DNA of 64,000 nt, taken from contig JAJPGV010000008.1 in the NCBI GenBank assembly GCA_021325635.1, positions 1-64,000 of the forward strand, written 5' to 3'. Positions 33,098 to 41,007 of this stretch are shown here, piece after piece; the stretch's first letter is position 1, and each line of letters opens with the position of its first letter. Position numbers and translations under genes: made by a program. A model generated the notes under the pieces. The model did not search any database, was not told the DNA's origin, and saw nothing but the letters and a program-made list of their open reading frames with translations. This DNA comes from Chloroflexota bacterium. GTDB taxonomy: Bacteria; Chloroflexota; JAJPGV01.

Positions 33098-34116
33098 CAG
33101 GATGCGAGGGCCAGCGGATGGCTGAGGAGATCGACCGCTTCCGCCGTGACCTGGCTCGCGGCCTGGCCATCGGCGATGGACCGAGGGCAAACCACACGGT
33201 GGCGATCACGGTCGGCCGGGCGCCAGCGGTGCGGATCGGAACCCGTGGCGACGATGACGCTGGGCACTCGCAGTGCGTCCGCCAGGTGCGAAACGCCGGT
33301 GTCGTTGCAGACGAGCAGCCGCGCTCGCGACAGCAGGGCTGCCAGCGACCTGAGAGTCGTCCGCCCGGCCAGGTTCAGCGCGGGCCATTGCATCCCCGCG
33401 GCGACCTGCGCGGCCAGGTCTCGTTCCGCCGGCACGCCTGTGAGCACGATGCGCTGATCGCGGGCGGCCAGCGCGTCGGCCACGGCGGCAAAGCCGCGCG
33501 GAGACCAGCGGCGTGAGGGCGCCGAGGCCCCCGCATGCACGCAGACGTAGGATTGGCCGTGGAGCGCTCGGGCTTCGTTCACGGCCGCGAGATCCTCCTC
33601 GTCTCGAGGGCTGAGCGGGAACTCCAGCGCGTTCCCCCGGGACTGCATACCCAGGAAGCTCGTCAAACGCAGCAGCGTATCCACCTCACTCAGGCCCTCC
33701 GGAAAGGGCAGGAACGCGCCCTTCTCCGGGCGGGGACCGCCTGGCTGATAGAAGCCGGCCGTGCAGCGCGCGCCCAGCCGTCCCACCAGGGCATTCGTTA
33801 CGGATCCGTTGCCGTGCAGCTGGATGGCAAGATCGAAGCGCCGCGCCCGCACGGCCTCGAAGAAGGCCGGCAGGAGCGCCAGATCTGGCTCGCGTTCGGG
33901 CAGCCCCGGATAGCCCGGGAACTCGATGAGCTCGTCCAGGTACGCGCCGAAGCGCTGCACGATTTCCCTGGCCCAGGGCAAGCCGATGAGGCTGACGTGA
34001 GCCTCCGGCAGCGCTGCCCGCAGAGCGCGGAAGGCCGGCACGGCGCACAGCAGATCCCCCAGTTGCAGCGCGCGAAAGATGGCCACGCGGCGTAGCCCAC
34101 GGCTATCGAGCCGCAT
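33097..34116 (-). CDS. GT9 heptosyltransferase-like protein (2)
   Basis: A 339-residue GT9 enzyme. VAIFRALQLGDLLCAVPAFRAL opens the acceptor domain, and VCVHAGASAPSRRWSPRGFAAV with LLVCNDTGVSHLADAL forms the donor site. It overlaps the upstream GT9 gene by 14 bases and the next by one. Three different GT9 genes in a row suggest successive transfers onto one oligosaccharide. Confidence 0.9.
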   Translation of the reverse strand: MRLDSRGLRRVAIFRALQLGDLLCAVPAFRALRAALPEAHVSLIGLPWAREIVQRFGAYLDELIEFPGYPGLPEREPDLALLPAFFEAVRARRFDLAIQLHGNGSVTNALVGRLGARCTAGFYQPGGPRPEKGAFLPFPEGLSEVDTLLRLTSFLGMQSRGNALEFPLSPRDEEDLAAVNEARALHGQSYVCVHAGASAPSRRWSPRGFAAVADALAARDQRIVLTGVPAERDLAAQVAAGMQWPALNLAGRTTLRSLAALLSRARLLVCNDTGVSHLADALRVPSVIVATGSDPHRWRPADRDRHRVVCPRSIADGQAASQVTAEAVDLLSHPLALAS

Positions 34117-35164
34117 ACAGGTCCAGCGCGGCTCGAACGACCTCGTCCGGCTCGACCAGACTCAAGCAGTGCTGGTGTCCTTCGGGGCAAACGCTGCGGT
34201 AGCAGTTCCTGCAGGGCACGTCGTGCGAAAGCACGCGCGAGGCTACGCCCCAGGGAGTATGCTGCGGGTTGGTCAGCGCGTAGAGATCGACGACGGGGGT
34301 GCCTACGGCGCAGGCCAGGTGCACCGGCCCGGTGTTGTTGGCGATGAGCAGGGGGGCGCGCTCCAGCAGCGCGGCCAGCTCGGCGAGTGAAAGCTCGCCC
34401 GCCAGCGACGTGCCGGACGATGAAGCTCGAACAGCGTCAACCAGCGTTCGCTCCTCCGCGCTTCCCGAGAAGACGATCTGCCAGCCATGTTCGACGGTCA
34501 GGCGGCGGACGACCGCGGCGAACAGCTCCGGCGGATAGCGCCGCGATGGCGCCGTGGCTCCAGGATGCACCACGGTCCAGGGCCGGCCGGGGTCGAGGCC
34601 GATCTCAGCCAGGATCCGGCCCATCCTGGCGCGGGCCGGATCCGGCACCCGCACCGCCAGCCGATCGCGAGCCGGCTCGAAGCCAAGGTGCGCCACCAGG
34701 TCGAGCTGGCGGCGCACCTCATGCCGGATCAGCTGCCGCGGCTCCGGATCCGGCAGCCAGTCGGTCAGCAGCTGGTAGGGATTCTCGTGACAATGCGCCA
34801 GCCGCAGCGGGATATCCGCCAGATAGCAGACGAGCGCCGCGGGCAGCGGGCTCTGGCTGCAGACGGTGAAGATCGCGGCCGCGTCGAACTGCGCCTCGCG
34901 CAGCGCCGCCACCAGACGCAGAGCGCCTTCGGCCCCACCGTCCGCCACGGTCTTCATCCAGGGAGCGTCGAAGACCATGACCTCGTCGACTTCCGGCATG
35001 AGCGCCGCCGCTTCGGCTCCGCTGGGTGACGTCAGCAGCGTGAGACATGCGCGGGCGGGCGAGCGCCCGAGAGCCCGGAGGGCCGGTCCCGTCATCAGCA
35101 CGTCCCCCAGGCTGTCGAGCCTAACGCAGAGCAGCCGTCGCGCCGCCGACCAGCGAGGATCCAT
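34103..35164 (-). CDS. GT9 heptosyltransferase-like protein (1)
   Basis: A 353-residue GT9 enzyme. RLLCVRLDSLGDVLMTGPALRAL opens the fold; WTVVHPGATAPSRRYPPELFAAV and LLIANNTGPVHLACAVG mark the donor domain. A Cys/His patch (CRNCYRSVCPEGHQHC) parallels the third GT9 protein. I set the start at Met 35164, which overlaps the HldE gene by 44 bases; a shorter start nearer LLCVRL is possible. Part of the ten-gene glycan operon. Confidence 0.9.
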   Translation of the reverse strand: MDPRWSAARRLLCVRLDSLGDVLMTGPALRALGRSPARACLTLLTSPSGAEAAALMPEVDEVMVFDAPWMKTVADGGAEGALRLVAALREAQFDAAAIFTVCSQSPLPAALVCYLADIPLRLAHCHENPYQLLTDWLPDPEPRQLIRHEVRRQLDLVAHLGFEPARDRLAVRVPDPARARMGRILAEIGLDPGRPWTVVHPGATAPSRRYPPELFAAVVRRLTVEHGWQIVFSGSAEERTLVDAVRASSSGTSLAGELSLAELAALLERAPLLIANNTGPVHLACAVGTPVVDLYALTNPQHTPWGVASRVLSHDVPCRNCYRSVCPEGHQHCLSLVEPDEVVRAALDLYAAR

Positions 35165-36656
35165 GCTCGGGCTGTGAGGAATCTGCCGGGGCGACGTCCC
35201 TGATGCGCCGAATGAGCCCGGAGGTCGAATGATCCGGGAGCAGCGGCACGATCTCCACCCGGCCGCCCAGCTCGGCCACCAGGCCCGCTTCGGGCAGCTG
35301 CTCGCGCGTGTAGTTCCCACCCTTGGCCACCACCTCGGGCCGGATGAGCCTGATGAGATCGTCCGGTCGATCGTCCTCGAAGGTGGCGATGACGTCGACC
35401 GCGCTCAGCGCAGCCAGCAGCTGCACACGGTCGTCCAAGCCGTTGATGGGGCGGCCCGGACCCTTGAGGCGCGCCACGCTGGCATCCGAGTTGAGCCCCA
35501 CCACCAGGACGTCGCCCAGGGCTCTGGCCCGGTTGAGAAAGGCGACGTGGCCGCGATGAAGCACGTCGAAACAGCCGTTGGTGAAGACCACGGAGGCTCC
35601 CGCGGCGCGCTGGCTGTCGATGCGTGCTCGCAGCTGCTCCTCGCCGCTGACGCACTTCTCGCTCGGCGCGATCTGCCGGCACAGCTCAGCCGCCAGGCAG
35701 CAGGCCGTTCCCGGCTTGGCCACGACCACCGCGGCCGCAGCTGAGGCCAGCTCCGCGGCGGCGGGCACCGCGGCTCCGCAAATCAGCGCCAGAGTAAGCG
35801 CGGCGAGGAAGGTGTCGCCGGCGCCGGCCGGCTGAGGATTCTGGACGGGCCTGGCGTAGGTGCGATAGCTGGCGCCGGTGCGCTCGATGAACAGCGCCCC
35901 GGCCGAATCGAGGGTGATCGCGAGCAGATCCGCGCGCATTCGCTGCATGAGCTCAGGGCCGTGTGAACGCATCTGATCCAGCCGCGCGGCGTCGCCGGCC
36001 AGCTCGGGGAGGCTGAGCGCTCGGCAGGCCTCGGCGTAGTTGGGCTTCGCCACCACCGCCGGGACGTCGACGTAGCGATCGAGCTGCTTGGCATCGACGA
36101 GCAGGAGCTTGCGGTCACCTTCCTGCAGCCCGGACAGCGCGCGGATGACGCGCGAGGTCATGAGACCGCGGCCATAGTCGGACACAATCAAGGCCTCAGA
36201 CTCGGCGTGCAAGCAGCGCAGACGGTCGACCAAGGCCGCTTCGACGTCAGCATCGAGAGGCTCCTCGCAGCCTTCATCGAAGCGCAGCAGCAGGTGTCCA
36301 CCGGCAGTGACGCGGTGCTTGACCAGCGTACTGCGACCGGCGCAGGCCAGCATGCCCGACGTGTCGATCCCCCGTGCGGCCAGTGCGCTGCTCAGAGCCA
36401 TCCCAGCGGCATCCTGTCCCACGATCGACACGAAACGGACGGCGGCGCACAGCGCCTGTAAATTGACCGCGGTGTTTGCCGCACCACCCGGCACGTCCCG
36501 GCGGCGGCTGACGTTGACCACCGGCACGGGCGCTTCAGGCGAAAGCCGGCTGCTGTTTCCCTCGACGTAGCTGTCCAGCATGGCTTCGCCGATGACGCCG
36601 ACCCGGCGGCCCTGAAAGGCGCGAACAACAGCGGCCAGATCCTGGCTCACGCCCAT
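35121..36656 (-). CDS. hldE: Bifunctional heptose-7-phosphate kinase / heptose-1-phosphate adenylyltransferase
   Basis: A 511-residue two-domain enzyme. The PfkB-type kinase (about 1-320) has GGAANTAVNL and the catalytic AGAGDTF loop. The nucleotidyltransferase (about 350-490) has TNGCFDVLHRGHVAFL with the HxGH motif. It phosphorylates D-glycero-D-manno-heptose 7-phosphate at C1 and, after GmhB, makes ADP-heptose. The start overlaps the gmhB stop by 10 bases. Length and both active sites are normal, so it should be functional. Confidence 0.95.
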   Translation of the reverse strand: MGVSQDLAAVVRAFQGRRVGVIGEAMLDSYVEGNSSRLSPEAPVPVVNVSRRRDVPGGAANTAVNLQALCAAVRFVSIVGQDAAGMALSSALAARGIDTSGMLACAGRSTLVKHRVTAGGHLLLRFDEGCEEPLDADVEAALVDRLRCLHAESEALIVSDYGRGLMTSRVIRALSGLQEGDRKLLLVDAKQLDRYVDVPAVVAKPNYAEACRALSLPELAGDAARLDQMRSHGPELMQRMRADLLAITLDSAGALFIERTGASYRTYARPVQNPQPAGAGDTFLAALTLALICGAAVPAAAELASAAAAVVVAKPGTACCLAAELCRQIAPSEKCVSGEEQLRARIDSQRAAGASVVFTNGCFDVLHRGHVAFLNRARALGDVLVVGLNSDASVARLKGPGRPINGLDDRVQLLAALSAVDVIATFEDDRPDDLIRLIRPEVVAKGGNYTREQLPEAGLVAELGGRVEIVPLLPDHSTSGLIRRIRDVAPADSSQPEHGSSLVGGATAALR

Positions 36657-37237
36657 CCCACCCGGCTCATCTCGATCAGCTGCCACGCGGCGTCCCCCAA
36701 ATCGGAGCAGATCGCGCTCGGGATGCGCTGCGTCAACGTCACGTCCCATTCGGTCTCGCCGCCGTTGTCCAGCAGCACGGTGCGGCAGCCGGCACGGTTA
36801 CCGGCCTCGACGTCGTCCAGGATGTCGCCGACCAGCCATGATTGGCCCAGATCGAGATCGTGCTCGCGACCGGCGCGCAGGAGCATCCCGGGCTGGGGTT
36901 TACGACAATCGCAGGTCCGTGCGCAGGCAGGCACCTCGGCGTGGGGCAGGTGGGGACAGTAGTAAAAGCCGGCCAGCGGGACTCCGATGCGAGCGAGCCG
37001 CTTTCTAAGCTCGGATTCCACCGCGGCGAGCGCGTCCTCGGGAAAGTAGCCGCGCGCCACGCCCGATTGATTGGAAACCACGAACAGGCGAAAGCCAGCG
37101 TCCCGCAGCATGCGCAGTCCGTCCTCCGCGCCGTCGTTCAGCTCGATGGCCGCCGTGTCGACGTTATAGGGCCGGTTGCGCACCAGCGTTCCGTCCTTGT
37201 CCAGGAACACCGCCCGACGCGGTCCGTTCACGGCCAC
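36647..37237 (-). CDS. gmhB: D,D-heptose 1,7-bisphosphate phosphatase
   Basis: A 196-residue HAD phosphatase of the GmhB type. The nucleophile motif is FLDKDGTLV. The zinc loop of the family is present as CPHLPH and CARTCDCRKPQPG, and the Mg motif is LVGDILDDVEAG. It removes the C7 phosphate between the two HldE steps. It overlaps the SDR gene by 10 bases and hldE by 10 bases. GTG start. Confidence 0.92.
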   Translation of the reverse strand: MAVNGPRRAVFLDKDGTLVRNRPYNVDTAAIELNDGAEDGLRMLRDAGFRLFVVSNQSGVARGYFPEDALAAVESELRKRLARIGVPLAGFYYCPHLPHAEVPACARTCDCRKPQPGMLLRAGREHDLDLGQSWLVGDILDDVEAGNRAGCRTVLLDNGGETEWDVTLTQRIPSAICSDLGDAAWQLIEMSRVGWA

Positions 37238-37959
37238 GACGTCTCCTTCATAGGCAGGACCATGACTTCGGGGATGACGGTCTCCTCCGGCTGGGAAAGG
37301 ACGAACACGACCGTCCTGGCGACGTTCATAGGGTCCTGAAGGGTGGCCTTGTCGATGTCAGGGAAGCGATCGAGCAGGAACGGGGTGCGCATGCCGCCGC
37401 TTACCACGGCGCTGACCTTCACGTTGTACTGGCGAGCTTCCACGTGCAGCGCATGGCTGAGCCCCAACAGGCCCCATTTGCTGGCGTGGTAGGCCGCCGC
37501 GTTGGGCCAGGCGCGCTTGGCGGCCGTGGAGACGATGTTGACGATATGCCCGCTGCCGCGCTGGCGCATGGCCTGCAGGGCAAATTTGGACATCAGAAAC
37601 GCCCCACGCAGGTTCACGCCCAACACTCGGTCCCAGTCCTTGACCGAAAGCTCATCCACCGGCGCCGTCACGTCCACCCCGGCATTGTTCACCAGCACGT
37701 CGAGCTGGCCGCAGCGAAGGATGGTGTCGTTGATGCCCGAGCGTGCCTCGGTCTCGTCGGCCACGTCCACTCGGAGAGGAAGGGCCTGACGCCCGCTGTC
37801 CGCCAGGCGCTGAGCGACCCTGTTGGCCCGCTCGAAGCTCACGTCCGCCACGATCACGGTAACGCCCAGGTCGGACAGCGCCAGGCTGATGCACTCACCC
37901 AGCCCGCTGCCTCCGCCGGTGACGAGGGCTACTCGCCCCTCGAGCAGGCCCACGGCCAT
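37228..37959 (-). CDS. Classical short-chain dehydrogenase/reductase
   Basis: A 243-residue Rossmann oxidoreductase. TGGGSGLGE binds the cofactor, VNNAGVD is the NNAG motif, and the catalytic set is Ser in IVSTAAKRA and YHASK. Asp in VADVS suggests NAD preference. It is about 70 residues shorter than the extended SDR HldD and lacks its layout, so it is probably not the heptose 6-epimerase; a role in sugar modification is inferred from the operon. The start overlaps the upstream stop as TGATG. Confidence 0.88.
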   Translation of the reverse strand: MAVGLLEGRVALVTGGGSGLGECISLALSDLGVTVIVADVSFERANRVAQRLADSGRQALPLRVDVADETEARSGINDTILRCGQLDVLVNNAGVDVTAPVDELSVKDWDRVLGVNLRGAFLMSKFALQAMRQRGSGHIVNIVSTAAKRAWPNAAAYHASKWGLLGLSHALHVEARQYNVKVSAVVSGGMRTPFLLDRFPDIDKATLQDPMNVARTVVFVLSQPEETVIPEVMVLPMKETSWP

Positions 37960-39911
37960 CACCTGCCCTCCGCTTCGACCGACCGGCGCTCAGATGTCGG
38001 TTCGGGCCAGGCAACCGAGGCCAGCTCACGGTGCGGCGGGCGAACCTCGTCGCGATACACCACCTGGGCGCGGCGCTCTTTGAAGAGATCCTCTTCGATC
38101 AGCTCGCACATGGTGTGGATCAGGAGCGTGTGGACCTCCTGGATGCGCTGCGCATCAGTCGATGGCACGATCAACGCCAGGTCCGCCAGCTTGCGCACGG
38201 CGTCGCCACTTCCACCCAGCAGCGCCAGGGTGGTGAGGCCGGACTCGCGCGCAGCTTGGAAGGCCTCGACCAGGTTTTGCGAGCGGCCGGTCGTGCTCAG
38301 ACCAACGAGCACGTCTCCCGAGCGGCCGAAGGCGTTCACCTGGCGAGCAAAGACCTGCTCGAAGCCCACGTCGTTGCCCCAAGCGGTCAGAACGGCACCG
38401 TCGGTGGTGAGCGCCAGCGCGGGAAGCCCGGGGCGGTTGGGATAGCGGAAGCGGCCGACCAGCTCCCCGGCCAGGTGCTGCGCCTCGGCGGCGCTGCCGC
38501 CGTTGCCGCAGATGAGCACCTTGCCGCCGCGCTTGAAACAGCCCCCCATGAGCTCTGCGGCTTCGCGGACCACGCGGCGCAGCCGCCGCTGCGACTCCTG
38601 CAGCGTAAGCACCGCACGGTCGAAGCAGCGATCGACCACGGCCAGCTGCTCGGCCCGCGGGCAGCGATCGGGCTGGCCGGCAGCCAGCACCTCTTCGTAG
38701 ACCTCGGCCGCGGCCTCGGCCACGTTGTGCCAGGTGAACAGATCGTTGACCCGGCGAATGGCCTGCTTGCGGAACAGGGCCAGGAGCTTGGGATTCTTGT
38801 AGAGATGGGCCAGGCGCTGCGCCAGCGCGGCAGGCTCGTTGGGCGGCACGAGATAGCCCGTCTCCCCGTCGCGTACCGAGAACTTGACGCCACCCACGTT
38901 GGCCCCGATGACCGGCGTGCCGCAGGCCATGGCCTCGACAGGTGACATGCCGAAGGGCTCGTACCAGGGCGTGGTCACGAAGATGTCCGCCGCGCTGTAG
39001 AAGTATTTGAGGATGTCGCGGCCGCGGCGTCCGGCGAACACCACCTGGTCCTCGACACCCTCACGGACGGCCACGTCGGACAGCCTTCCGATCTCCGGCG
39101 TGGCACGCCGGTCGGGCTGGTCCGACTCCCCGCCAACGATCAGCAGCTTGGCCTTGATGCCGTGCTGCTCCCACAGCCGGGGCAGCGCCCGCACGATGTT
39201 GTCGATGCCCTTGCGCGGCACCAGCCGCCCGACGTTCAGGATGATCTTCTCGTCGGCGCGGAAGCCAAGTGAAACGCGCGCCAGCGTCTTATCGATAGGA
39301 AAGAACTCCGATCGATCGAAGCCGCAAGGAATGATGTTGATGCGGGCGGGGTCGGCGTTGTACAGCTGGATCAGGTCCTCTTCGTCCTGGGGACATTCGG
39401 CCATCACGCGGTCCGCCTCCGCCGCCAGCATCTCCTCGATGGCGAAACGCTCGTCCGGGAACTCGTCGGCATCCTGCTGATGGATGCGGCGAACCCGACC
39501 CAGGGCGTGATAAGTGATGACGAACGGCACGCCCAGATGACGCTTGATGTTGGCGGCCACGAGCCCAGACATCCAGAAGTTGGCGTGCACCAGGTCGTAC
39601 GGACGGCGCTGGCGTTGAAAGAAGTCGATGACGTAGCGGCTGAACTCGTCCATGTACGGCAGCAGGTCTTCCTTGCGGACGTACCGTGCAGGGCCGGCCG
39701 GCACATGCACGATCCGAACTCCGTTCACCCACTCGGCTGTCTCGGGCAGGCCTTCGCTATCCCGCCGCGTAAACACGTCGACGTCGTAGCCGCCGTCGGC
39801 CAGGTGCTTGGCCAGCTGGCCAACGTACACGTTCTGTCCACCGCTATCCACGCCCCCGAGCACACCCATCGGTGAAGCGTGCTCGCTGATGACGGCGACT
39901 CGTCTGGTCAT
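37959..39911 (-). CDS. Fusion of GT4 glycosyltransferase and GmhA-type phosphoheptose isomerase
   Basis: A 650-residue two-enzyme fusion. Residues 1-420 are a GT4 enzyme like sucrose-phosphate synthase (LGGVDSGGQNVYVGQLAKHL; ILNVGRLVPRKGIDNIV; EPFGMSPVEAMACGTPVIG). Residues about 440-620 are a SIS domain matching GmhA: CGNGGSAAEAQHLAGELVGRF, GLSTTGRSQN and QEVHTLLIHTMCELIE, with the zinc His residues. The isomerase converts sedoheptulose 7-phosphate to D-glycero-D-manno-heptose 7-phosphate, the first step of ADP-heptose synthesis. The link joins precursor synthesis to sugar transfer in one chain. Confidence 0.92.
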   Translation of the reverse strand: MTRRVAVISEHASPMGVLGGVDSGGQNVYVGQLAKHLADGGYDVDVFTRRDSEGLPETAEWVNGVRIVHVPAGPARYVRKEDLLPYMDEFSRYVIDFFQRQRRPYDLVHANFWMSGLVAANIKRHLGVPFVITYHALGRVRRIHQQDADEFPDERFAIEEMLAAEADRVMAECPQDEEDLIQLYNADPARINIIPCGFDRSEFFPIDKTLARVSLGFRADEKIILNVGRLVPRKGIDNIVRALPRLWEQHGIKAKLLIVGGESDQPDRRATPEIGRLSDVAVREGVEDQVVFAGRRGRDILKYFYSAADIFVTTPWYEPFGMSPVEAMACGTPVIGANVGGVKFSVRDGETGYLVPPNEPAALAQRLAHLYKNPKLLALFRKQAIRRVNDLFTWHNVAEAAAEVYEEVLAAGQPDRCPRAEQLAVVDRCFDRAVLTLQESQRRLRRVVREAAELMGGCFKRGGKVLICGNGGSAAEAQHLAGELVGRFRYPNRPGLPALALTTDGAVLTAWGNDVGFEQVFARQVNAFGRSGDVLVGLSTTGRSQNLVEAFQAARESGLTTLALLGGSGDAVRKLADLALIVPSTDAQRIQEVHTLLIHTMCELIEEDLFKERRAQVVYRDEVRPPHRELASVAWPEPTSERRSVEAEGR

Positions 39912-40900
39912 GCAGGTACTCCCACCGTCGGAATTGCGGCTGTGGCTCGCCGTTCGAGGTTTCCGGTAACGGCGGCCAGGGTCTCCTCCCAGTCGCGCAC
40001 GAAGCGGTCCATGCCGAAGCGCCGCAGCGCTGTCTTCCGAGCTCCGGCGCCCAGCTCACGCGCCTCGTCTGCCCGGTCGAGCAGCCGGCGCATGTGTTCC
40101 ACCAGCCGTTGGGGATCGGTGTCGAGATAGCCTGAGACGCCGTTCTCGACGACGGTCACCGTCTCGGTGGTGGCCAGGCCAACGATGGGCAGGCCGACCA
40201 TCATCGCTTCGCACACGGCTAGCCCCAGGCTGGTGTAGCGAATCGGATTGAAGAAGAAGCGGTACTCGGCCAGCCGCCCCAGCAGACGATCGTGCGACAC
40301 GTCTCCAAGACCGCCCAGCCCCTCCGAGTCCATGCCCATCAGGTCCAGGGGAACCTGCCGCTGGGCGTCGCGGAACAGGTCCAGACCCAGGCGGCGGCCG
40401 CGTGACGGGAGGTTGTTGATGACTGCCGCGCCCGCGGCACGCTGCCCTCCATAGCGGATGCCAGGATCGACCACACCATGCTCGATCACTCGCACCGGCG
40501 TCCGGCCGCTGTCCCACATCAGCGCGTTGAAATGGGTGACGTGGACCAGCACGACGTCGGGATCGTCTACCGGGTGACGTGTGTCGGTGGGATGTCCTCG
40601 CGGGGGATCGTGCTCCAAGAAGATGCTTGGCAGCCGCCGCTGCTCCGGTGAAAGGATGGCGAAGCGGTCTTCCGCGTAGTTCTTGTGCGATTGGAACAGG
40701 ACGCAGTCGAATTGGAGCTGCCGGACCTCGGGAGCAGGCACTTCATGCACGTTCCCGCGCCAGGGAAAGCTGGCGGGCAGGCCGCAGTACCCCGCAGGAT
40801 CGCCGGGCAGGACCGGTATGAACAGCTCGTGCTCGACATGGCTCAGGTAGTAGAGATAGCTGCCGTGGACGTGCCAAGTAAGAACACGAAGTGGTCGCAC
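39908..40900 (-). CDS. GT4-type glycosyltransferase
   Basis: A 330-residue GT-B enzyme with a divergent N-terminal domain (VLTWHVHGSYLYYLSHVEHELFIPV) and a recognisable C-terminal donor site: FFFNPIRYTSLGLAVCEAMMVGLPIVGLATTE, with the Glu pair for sugar binding. ATGA overlaps the next gene. It is probably the first gene after a 107-base gap that follows the debranching enzyme gene; that gap shows nothing else. Confidence 0.88.
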   Translation of the reverse strand: MRPLRVLTWHVHGSYLYYLSHVEHELFIPVLPGDPAGYCGLPASFPWRGNVHEVPAPEVRQLQFDCVLFQSHKNYAEDRFAILSPEQRRLPSIFLEHDPPRGHPTDTRHPVDDPDVVLVHVTHFNALMWDSGRTPVRVIEHGVVDPGIRYGGQRAAGAAVINNLPSRGRRLGLDLFRDAQRQVPLDLMGMDSEGLGGLGDVSHDRLLGRLAEYRFFFNPIRYTSLGLAVCEAMMVGLPIVGLATTETVTVVENGVSGYLDTDPQRLVEHMRRLLDRADEARELGAGARKTALRRFGMDRFVRDWEETLAAVTGNLERRATAAIPTVGVPA

Positions 40901-41007
40901 AGAAGATGTACTCCATCGAAGCGGGAATGTGTCAGGGCTGCCTCCTGCTCAACCGGGCCAAACGCAAAACCAGGGCCACTTCTCGCCGTTAGGCCGCTGA
41001 GGTACCG

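Noticed and set aside
37228-37959. SDR gene as the heptose epimerase HldD
   Set aside because: It is a short classical SDR of 243 residues with YHASK, not the roughly 310-residue extended SDR.
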